Shown piece by piece: positions 35,143 through 41,494 of a stretch of 64,000 nucleotides of DNA. Both the position numbers and the translations under genes were made by a program. Location of the stretch: the NCBI GenBank assembly GCA_963771705.1, contig CAVYUP010000006.1, positions 310,001-374,000 of the forward strand, written 5' to 3'. Each line of letters begins with the position of its first letter. Position 1 is the stretch's first letter. Under the pieces are notes generated by a model. The model had not been told where the DNA came from and did no database searches. It worked only from the letters and a program-made list of their open reading frames with translations. Source of the stretch: DATFVA01 sp963771705 (GTDB lineage: Bacteria > Bacteroidota > Ignavibacteria > Ignavibacteriales > Ignavibacteriaceae).

Positions 35143-35922
35143 GTGGAATACGGAAAAGTCTATATCACGGGTGCAGGACCGGGAGATCCCGAACTTCTAA
35201 CCCTTAAAGCTCTCAGGGTAATAAAAGAAGCAGATGTAATTGTATATGACAGATTGATCAATGGAGATTTGCTGGCTTACAGAAGAGAGGGCTGCGAATT
35301 GATATTTGTGGGTAAAGAATCGGGCCACCATCCTATTGAACAGGATAAAATTATCCAAATCCTAATTGATAAAGCCAAGCTTGGCTACAGTGTAGTGAGG
35401 CTTAAAGGTGGAAATCCATTTATATTTGGTAGAGGTTCTGAAGAAGCAGCTGCGCTTAAAACTGAGGGGATTGAATTTGAGGTTATACCAGGCATCACTT
35501 CAGGTCTTTCGGCTCCAATCTACAGCGGTATTCCAATAACTCATCGCGGACTAATAACTCAGTGTGTTCTTATAACAGCACATGAATGTCCCGGTAAACC
35601 CGAAACACAGGTTCAATGGGATAAACTGGCCGCTTTGAAGAATACAAATCTTATCATCTATATGGGTGCCTCAAGAATAGATAAAATATGCAAAGAACTG
35701 ATTAAACACGGAATGGACCCTATGATGCCGGCGGCGGTTATAGAGAACGGTACCTTATCAGAGCAAAGGACCATTACGGGAAGAATAGATGAAATTTCAG
35801 AAGAATTTATAAAACAAAAATTTCATCCTCCTGTTATTATAATGATAAGTCCGACAGTTGCCCTTAGAAATGATATTTCATGGTTTGAAAGCAGCAAATC
35901 ATTGATAGATGAATTGATGTAA
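35143..35922 (+). CDS. cobA: Uroporphyrinogen-III C-methyltransferase (SUMT)
   Basis: Methylates uroporphyrinogen III at C2 and C7 with S-adenosylmethionine to give precorrin-2, the branch-point of siroheme and cobalamin synthesis. The GTG at 35143 with AGGTG upstream gives MEYGKVYITGAGPGDPELLTLKA; an ATG at 35104 would overlap the preceding gene and add an unusual leader. Signature motifs are intact: GAGPGDPELLTLKA, VRLKGGNPFIFGRGSEE, and IPGITSGLSAPIYSGIPITHRG. At 259 residues it is a single-domain SUMT. Together with the dehydrogenase at 33857 it completes the route to sirohydrochlorin. An 18-nt palindrome begins at its stop codon. Confidence 0.95.
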   Translation: MEYGKVYITGAGPGDPELLTLKALRVIKEADVIVYDRLINGDLLAYRREGCELIFVGKESGHHPIEQDKIIQILIDKAKLGYSVVRLKGGNPFIFGRGSEEAAALKTEGIEFEVIPGITSGLSAPIYSGIPITHRGLITQCVLITAHECPGKPETQVQWDKLAALKNTNLIIYMGASRIDKICKELIKHGMDPMMPAAVIENGTLSEQRTITGRIDEISEEFIKQKFHPPVIIMISPTVALRNDISWFESSKSLIDELM

Positions 35923-35938
35923 TTGTACCTGTACAATT
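35921..35938. promoter_or_regulatory. Palindrome between cobA and the TSUP genes (candidate operator)
   Basis: Perfect 8-bp inverted repeat AATTGTAC-CT-GTACAATT beginning in the cobA stop codon and ending 32 nt before the first TauE/SafE gene. No T tract follows, which argues against a terminator. It shares a GTAC-n-GTAC core with the repeat at 26244. The regulator is unknown. Confidence 0.45.
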
Positions 35939-35970
35939 AGATCTTGACATAAAATCCATTAAAGGAAGTC

Positions 35971-37014
35971 ATGGACATCTTTAATATTTATCTGCCGGTT
36001 GCCGGAATCCAATTTAATATTTTATTATTACTGACCATAGGATTCTGTGTAGGAATTCTTGGGGGATTTTTTGGGGTGGGCGGAGGATGGATAGTGACAC
36101 CTGCATTAAATATATTCGGTTTCCACATGGCATTTGCAATTGGAACTGACCTTTCAAACATATTTGGTCAGACCATCGGGGCCGTAAAAAAACATCAGCA
36201 GATGGGAAATATTGACTGGAAACTGGGACTAATTTCAATAATTACTTCAATTATCGGACTTGAGGTTGGATCCGAGGTAATAATAGCCCTTGAAAAATCC
36301 GGTGATGTAGGAATTGTGGTGCGATGGTGCTACATGATGCTGTTATTCTCCCTGGGGTGCTATATGCTGTATGACTATTTTGTTATCCACCCCAAAATGC
36401 AAAAGAGATTTGATGAAGAGCAGCTTAATAAACCAGGAACTAAACCCAGAATCGAAAGAAGTAAAATTTCTGAGAAATTATACAATTTAAATATCCCTCC
36501 TATGATTTCATTCCCTGCCTCGGATATTGACAAAGTTTCCATCTGGGTAATCTTCCTGATTTTTTTATTCACGGGATTCCTTTCAGGTTTTATGGGAGTC
36601 GGGGGCGGATTTATTATAATGCCGGCACTTGTATATCTCATAGGACTGCCTACAGCAATTGCTGTAGGAACCAGTTTAATTACAGTCTTATTCAGCGGAG
36701 CATACGGGTGTTTCACTTATGCATTAAAAGGCCGGGTAGAATTGGTTGCTGCCGTAGTGATGTTGTTTGGAGCTGCAATTGGGGCCCAGATTGGATCCAC
36801 AGCGGTCAGGTACATTAAAGGATACGGTATAAGATTGCTGTTTGCGATTATGATAATACTGGCTGCCTTTTCTGTTGCAACAGAACAGTTCTATAAAATT
36901 ACTCATCACCCTCTCTTTCAGACTATAGCCGGAATATTTCTTATAGGTACAGCAGTGACAATGTCGTTGGTTATTATCAGCAAAATTGTAATAGAGACCG
37001 GAAAACAAAAATAA
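35971..37014 (+). CDS. TauE/SafE (TSUP) family permease, copy 1
   Basis: A 347-residue polytopic inner-membrane protein with about eight or nine helices in two halves, each containing the family's glycine-rich motif: GGFFGVGGGWIVTPALN at about 31-47 and GFLSGFMGVGGGFIIMPAL at about 203-221. TSUP proteins move sulfite, sulfoacetate, sulfate, thiosulfate or other organic anions. The extended hydrophilic loop between the halves (about 145-180, including RFDEEQLNKPGTKP) is cytoplasmic by the positive-inside rule. It is the first of three tandem paralogues, and the most divergent in the second half (GTSLITVLFSG where the others have GTDLMSVLF). Linkage to sulfate reduction suggests a sulfur oxyanion substrate; direction unknown. 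Confidence 0.9.
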   Translation: MDIFNIYLPVAGIQFNILLLLTIGFCVGILGGFFGVGGGWIVTPALNIFGFHMAFAIGTDLSNIFGQTIGAVKKHQQMGNIDWKLGLISIITSIIGLEVGSEVIIALEKSGDVGIVVRWCYMMLLFSLGCYMLYDYFVIHPKMQKRFDEEQLNKPGTKPRIERSKISEKLYNLNIPPMISFPASDIDKVSIWVIFLIFLFTGFLSGFMGVGGGFIIMPALVYLIGLPTAIAVGTSLITVLFSGAYGCFTYALKGRVELVAAVVMLFGAAIGAQIGSTAVRYIKGYGIRLLFAIMIILAAFSVATEQFYKITHHPLFQTIAGIFLIGTAVTMSLVIISKIVIETGKQK

Positions 37015-37050
37015 CTATGTACATTTTTTAACAATAAAACCGGATTCAAT

Positions 37051-38094
37051 GTGGATATATTTAATATTTATTTACCCGTCGCTGGAATTGAGTTCAATGT
37101 ACTTCTATTAATTTTAATTGGATTTTGTGTGGGAGTGCTGGGAGGATTCTTTGGTGTAGGAGGAGGCTGGATAGTAACCCCTGCATTAAACATTTTCGGT
37201 TTCCATATGGCTTATGCGATCGGGACAGATCTCGCAAATATATTCGGACAGTCGATAGGCGCTACTAAAAAGCATCAGAAAATGGGGAACATTGACTGGA
37301 AGCTGGGTTTCATTTCGATTATTGCATCCATTGTTGGACTTGAATTGGGCTCCCAGGTGATTCTGGGACTTGAGAAAGTGGGAAGCGCCGGCGAAATTGT
37401 CCGATGGTGCTACCTGATAATGATGTTCGGATTGAGCAGCTTCATGTTCTATGATTATTTTGTTGTAAATCCCCGTCACTCTAAGAACACATCGGGAGAA
37501 AATACAAAAGAGACAAGAAGTAAAATAGCGGTAAAACTGCACAACATAAAAATCCCACCTATGATCTCTCTACCTGCCTCTGACATTCAGTCTGTATCTC
37601 TGTGGATCGTACTGCTGGTATTTCTTGTTACAGGATTTTTGTCAGGATTTCTCGGTGTGGGAGGAGGATTTATTAGAATGCCGGCTCTTGTATATCTCAT
37701 CGGAGTTCCTACTGTTATAGCAGTCGGAACAGATTTGATGAGTGTATTATTTGCGGGAGCTTACGGCTGCTTTACTTATGCGATGAAAGGAAGGGTAGAA
37801 TTTATAGCAGCATTTTTTATGCTGATAGGGGCATCAATCGGGGCTCAGATAGGTGCAACAGCTATAAAATACGTAAAAGGGTATGGGATAAGACTTCTGT
37901 TCGCGATAATGATTGTGTTTGCCGGATGCTCCGTTGCTCTGGAACAGGTGTATAAACTCTCCCTGGTTGCATTCTACCAGACAACTGCCGGAATTGTTTT
38001 GATGGGAACTGCAGTATCAATGACAGTTATAATTATTGCAAGACTTGTTATGGAATCAAGAAAGGAAAAGACCAGGAAGAGTGAATTAGCTTAG
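37051..38094 (+). CDS. TauE/SafE (TSUP) family permease, copy 2
   Basis: A 347-residue paralogue of the flanking genes, starting at GTG 37051 (MDIFNIYLPVAGIEFNVLLL). It has GGFFGVGGGWIVTPALN and GFLSGFLGVGGGFIRMPAL in the two halves. Compared with copy 1 it has an Arg in place of Ile in the second motif (GFIRMPAL) and GTDLMSVLFAGAYGCF, features it shares with copy 3, so copies 2 and 3 are closer to each other. The gap to copy 1 is 36 nt and to copy 3 is 33 nt, consistent with one transcript. The C-terminus is charged (ESRKEKTRKSELA). Substrate specificity cannot be read, but the differences could reflect different sulfur anions. Confidence 0.9.
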   Translation: MDIFNIYLPVAGIEFNVLLLILIGFCVGVLGGFFGVGGGWIVTPALNIFGFHMAYAIGTDLANIFGQSIGATKKHQKMGNIDWKLGFISIIASIVGLELGSQVILGLEKVGSAGEIVRWCYLIMMFGLSSFMFYDYFVVNPRHSKNTSGENTKETRSKIAVKLHNIKIPPMISLPASDIQSVSLWIVLLVFLVTGFLSGFLGVGGGFIRMPALVYLIGVPTVIAVGTDLMSVLFAGAYGCFTYAMKGRVEFIAAFFMLIGASIGAQIGATAIKYVKGYGIRLLFAIMIVFAGCSVALEQVYKLSLVAFYQTTAGIVLMGTAVSMTVIIIARLVMESRKEKTRKSELA

Positions 38095-38127
38095 ACTATT
38101 TTCTCATTTATTATACGGGAATAGTAT

Positions 38128-39177
38128 ATGGATATTTTCAACATTTATCTGCCTGTAGCAGGAATTGAATTCAATGTTCTGCTGTTGGTTCTGATCGGGT
38201 TCTGTGTTGGAGTGCTAGGGGGATTCTTTGGAGTAGGGGGAGCCTGGATCGTAACACCCGCTCTCAACATCTTCGGCTTTCACATGTCTTATGCGATAGG
38301 AACAGATCTGGCCCATATCTTCGGAAAATCTATAGTTGCCACAAAAAAGCACAGTAAAATGGGAAACGTGGATTGGAAGCTGGGATCGATCTCTATAGTT
38401 GCTTCGGTCCTTGGAGTAGAAGGAGGATCTCAGGTGGTTATGATTCTGGAGAAGGTAGGCAATGTAGGGGAAATCGTTCGATGGAGCTACATCATTCTCC
38501 TCCTGGGGCTGTCGATCTTTATGATGTATGACTATTTTGTAATTCGTCCCTCCCAGAATGATACTTCGGAAATCACCCGTAACGGTAAACCCAAAAAGAA
38601 AAAAATCCGTTTATCTCAAAGATTATATAAAATAAAAATTCCGCCCATGGTTTCATTCCCTACATCTGGAATTGAATCTGTTTCTCTCTGGATAGTTCTT
38701 TTTATTTTTTTCGTTACCGGGTTCCTCTCAGGCTTTATGGGAGTGGGAGGCGGCTTTATAAGAATGCCTGCTCTGGTTTACCTGATCGGCTGTCCGACTG
38801 CGATAGCTGTAGGCACGGACCTGATGAGCGTTCTTTTCAGCGGTGCTTACGGGTGCCTTACTTACGCAATTAAAGGCAGAGTGGAAATTATCGCAGCTTT
38901 CTTTATGCTGATCGGGGCAGCTATCGGTGCACAGCTGGGTGTTACTGCAGTAAAATATATAAGAGGGTATGGGATAAGACTACTCTTTGCTGTGATGATT
39001 GCCTTTGCCGGAATTTCTGTAGTGATTGAACAGATCTATAAAATGACAGATATCCCCATATATTCTCATATAGCGGGGGTACTGGTTATTGGTGCTTCTG
39101 TTTTGATGACACTTGTAATCTGTATAAAGCTGTTTGTTGAGGCCAGGAAAGAAAAAAGGTTATTAATTGAACATTAA
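38128..39177 (+). CDS. TauE/SafE (TSUP) family permease, copy 3
   Basis: A 349-residue third tandem paralogue whose first 20 or so residues match copy 2. Its first motif differs by one glycine (GGFFGVGGAWIVTPALN), and the following segment reads HIFGKSIVATKKH where copies 1 and 2 have IFGQ followed by GA, a change in the part likely to line the substrate path. The central loop is highly basic (NGKPKKKKIRLSQRLYK). The second motif is GFLSGFMGVGGGFIRMPAL. It is followed after 13 nt by a small membrane protein gene that I associate with TSUP genes in sulfate reducers. An anion-transport role is well supported; the specific substrate is not. Confidence 0.9.
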   Translation: MDIFNIYLPVAGIEFNVLLLVLIGFCVGVLGGFFGVGGAWIVTPALNIFGFHMSYAIGTDLAHIFGKSIVATKKHSKMGNVDWKLGSISIVASVLGVEGGSQVVMILEKVGNVGEIVRWSYIILLLGLSIFMMYDYFVIRPSQNDTSEITRNGKPKKKKIRLSQRLYKIKIPPMVSFPTSGIESVSLWIVLFIFFVTGFLSGFMGVGGGFIRMPALVYLIGCPTAIAVGTDLMSVLFSGAYGCLTYAIKGRVEIIAAFFMLIGAAIGAQLGVTAVKYIRGYGIRLLFAVMIAFAGISVVIEQIYKMTDIPIYSHIAGVLVIGASVLMTLVICIKLFVEARKEKRLLIEH

Positions 39178-39190
39178 AAGAGGCATTTAT

Positions 39191-39502
39191 ATGCAAATAA
39201 AAAAGTTAATATTACTAATTTTAATTTCACTTTGTTTGAGCTGTCTATGGTCAGGCAGCAATAAAACATATGCAGGAGAAATCGGCGGGAAAGAACAGGC
39301 CGCATTGAATTTAACTATTGATACTAAAGAGCTCACAGGAGTCAATCTGTGGATAGTAGAAATGTATAACAACGACAGAACACTGTATGCAATAGTGGTG
39401 ACTCTTGTTATGGCAACACTTGGTTCAATAATGGCATTTGGGACAGATCTTATACTTAAAAGATTTGGAATGAATGTAACAAGAATTTCTCACCACGAGT
39501 AA
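39191..39502 (+). CDS. Small exported membrane protein following the TSUP genes
   Basis: The ATG at 39191 with AGAGG upstream gives a 103-residue protein; a TTG at 39167 overlapping the preceding stop is less likely. The N-terminus (MQIKKLILLILISLCLSCLWSG) is a signal peptide with a possible lipobox Cys. The middle has the sequence TGVNLWIVEMYNNDRTLYAI leading into one membrane helix (VVTLVMATLGSIMAFGTDLIL), and the tail KRFGMNVTRISHHE would be cytoplasmic. From memory, similar short proteins accompany TSUP permeases in sulfate-reducing Desulfobacterota, but I know of no assigned function. Its position between permeases and the haem-motif sensor suggests it couples the two, which is inference only. 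Confidence 0.7.
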   Translation: MQIKKLILLILISLCLSCLWSGSNKTYAGEIGGKEQAALNLTIDTKELTGVNLWIVEMYNNDRTLYAIVVTLVMATLGSIMAFGTDLILKRFGMNVTRISHHE

Positions 39503-39531
39503 TTTGTCAGGAATAAAATAGTATATCTCTG

Positions 39532-41079
39532 ATGGGAATATTTAGTAAATTAAAATATATAAGCATCTCTACACGTATATCAATACTGCTGGGGATAATT
39601 ATACTTCTGACGATGGGTCTTTTTTCCACATTCAGCCTGGTTAAACAAAAAGAAGATGCGATTTCTGCTATAAGCACGAATACAGAACAATTGAGCAAAA
39701 CTATAGAAAAAATACTCAGGTTCAGTATGCTGAAGAACAGGAGGGACGAAATTTCACTTGCTGTTAATAGTATTGCAGAGACCGAAGAAATAAAATCTGC
39801 AAGAATATTAAACCATCAGGGGCAGATCATCTATACATCGAAGCCATCAGAATTGAATAAAGATATTTCCAGGAACAATCAATTATGCAGAAGCTGCCAT
39901 GATGATCGTGACAATATATCAAAGCCGGATATTAAGAATTTTAATCACTATAGAATCAATGAAAAATCTGAGATAATTAGTTATTCTCTGCCAATTTTCA
40001 ATGAACCTGAATGCAGCAATGCCTGTCACCAGTCGGATATAAGCAATGATGAAACAAGAGTTCCAAAGAAGGAAAATGTAAAAATATCAAATTCTGTCCA
40101 TGATCCCTCCAAGGTAATCCTGGGATTCATTGAAATCGAAGTTTCCATGGACAGAGTTATTAATAGCCTGAAACAAACTCGATTACTTCTTATTTCATTA
40201 ACCATCGCCTTTGCATTCCTGGCTTCGGTTATAGCCTATTTTTCAATAAAATATATTATAGGAAAGCCCGTCAGAAATCTTTTGGAAGGAACCAAGAGAG
40301 TTGCGCAGGGTGATTTCACTCATTCAATTGTACCGGGTAAAGCAGAACTTGGACTCCTGGCAGATTCGTTCAATAAAATGCAGCAGCAGCTGATGAGAAC
40401 TCAATCCCAACTTATCGAATCGGAAAAACTTGCTTCAATAGGAAAGATTGCAGATGAAATTGCGAATGAAATTAATAACCCGCTTACCGGGATAATAATA
40501 TACAGTGAAAGCTTACTGACGGAAACAGGAAATGGATCTTATAAAGAAGATTATGATATTATAAGACAGGAGGCGCTGAGAATAAGGGAGAGTATCAGAA
40601 ATATTTTATCTTTCACCAGACATAAAAAACCGGAGTTCGAATTTACAGATATTAACCCGATACTTAACCAGGCCATTTCAGTTGTAAAGAGATTTTCTAA
40701 TTTCAGAAATATTAAAATTATCCCGGCCATTAATAATAAATTGCCCGATATTTCAGCCGATGGAAGTCTGCTGGAACAGGTTTTTTTAAACCTGCTTTTA
40801 ATTTCTTCAGAATCGATGTTAACGGGGGGAATACTCAATATATCTGAATCGTTTGTTGAAGACAAAAATGAAATTGAAATTATTTTTCGTGATACCGGAA
40901 AGCCTATTCCTGAAACCATCTTAAGAAATCTAGAGGATGAAACCTCTAATCTAAAGAACTTTGAGAAAACAGATATCAGCCTTGCAGTTTGTAAAGATAT
41001 TATTAAAATGCACCGAGGAGAATTGAACATTGAGGCAGTAGAGTCCGGGAATACAATTAAGATTATATTACCAGTGTGA
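39532..41079 (+). CDS. Membrane sensor with two haem-c motifs and a degenerate histidine-kinase core
   Basis: A 515-residue protein: membrane helix at about 15-37; periplasmic domain to about 215; second helix at about 217-240; HAMP at about 241-295; then HisKA-like and HATPase-like regions. The periplasmic part has CRSCH at 119-123 and a CxxxCH variant CSNACH at 161-166, so it may bind two haems c and sense redox or a gas. The kinase core is abnormal. The H-box reads EIANEINNPLTG with Asn312 where the phosphorylated His should be. The N-box Asn is replaced (NLLLISSESM), G1 is DTGKPI instead of DxGxG, and G2 (TDISLAV) lacks GxGL. It is therefore probably catalytically dead. It lies four bases before a response regulator gene. 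Confidence 0.88.
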   Translation: MGIFSKLKYISISTRISILLGIIILLTMGLFSTFSLVKQKEDAISAISTNTEQLSKTIEKILRFSMLKNRRDEISLAVNSIAETEEIKSARILNHQGQIIYTSKPSELNKDISRNNQLCRSCHDDRDNISKPDIKNFNHYRINEKSEIISYSLPIFNEPECSNACHQSDISNDETRVPKKENVKISNSVHDPSKVILGFIEIEVSMDRVINSLKQTRLLLISLTIAFAFLASVIAYFSIKYIIGKPVRNLLEGTKRVAQGDFTHSIVPGKAELGLLADSFNKMQQQLMRTQSQLIESEKLASIGKIADEIANEINNPLTGIIIYSESLLTETGNGSYKEDYDIIRQEALRIRESIRNILSFTRHKKPEFEFTDINPILNQAISVVKRFSNFRNIKIIPAINNKLPDISADGSLLEQVFLNLLLISSESMLTGGILNISESFVEDKNEIEIIFRDTGKPIPETILRNLEDETSNLKNFEKTDISLAVCKDIIKMHRGELNIEAVESGNTIKIILPV

Positions 41080-41083
41080 ATAT

Positions 41084-41494
41084 ATGCGACCTGTAATCAA
41101 AATATTAGTCTTAGACAAAGAGGAAATTATATTTAAGGCCGTAAAAAAGGCTTTAAGCAGCGATACTGAATTCGAATATGAAGTTACCAGCAGCACCACC
41201 GCCTTTGAGGGTTTAAAGCATATAAGGAGCAGTAAATTTAATCTTGTTCTTATTGATCTTGTACTGCCGGGAATGAATGCTCTTGAGGCAATAAGAAGAA
41301 TAAAGAATATAGATCCTAAAATTCCAGTTGTTATAATGTCTGGATTTATCCCATCTGGTGCTGGTGATAAGAACAATGATGAGATTCAAAATGATTCTTT
41401 TACTAATGCGGCTGGTTTTCTTTTAAAACCTTTTACCATAGATGAAATTAAAGCTTTAATTTTAAGGACTTTGAAAACAGAGAAAATAATCTGA
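41084..41494 (+). CDS. Single-domain response regulator
   Basis: A 136-residue receiver protein with no output domain. The phospho-acceptor Asp lies in FNLVLIDLVLPGMNALEA near residue 57, the conserved Ser/Thr position is VVIMSGF, and the Lys is in FLLKPFTIDEI. The beta-1 acidic pocket is VLDKEEII, with one residue of the usual pair changed. It is therefore largely intact, unlike the sensor upstream. It overlaps the next gene by one base and follows the sensor by four, so the three genes are an operon. An extra loop of about 12 residues (SGAGDKNNDEIQNDS) sits between beta-4 and the Lys region. How it gets phosphorylated is unclear if the sensor is inactive. Confidence 0.9.
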   Translation: MRPVIKILVLDKEEIIFKAVKKALSSDTEFEYEVTSSTTAFEGLKHIRSSKFNLVLIDLVLPGMNALEAIRRIKNIDPKIPVVIMSGFIPSGAGDKNNDEIQNDSFTNAAGFLLKPFTIDEIKALILRTLKTEKII

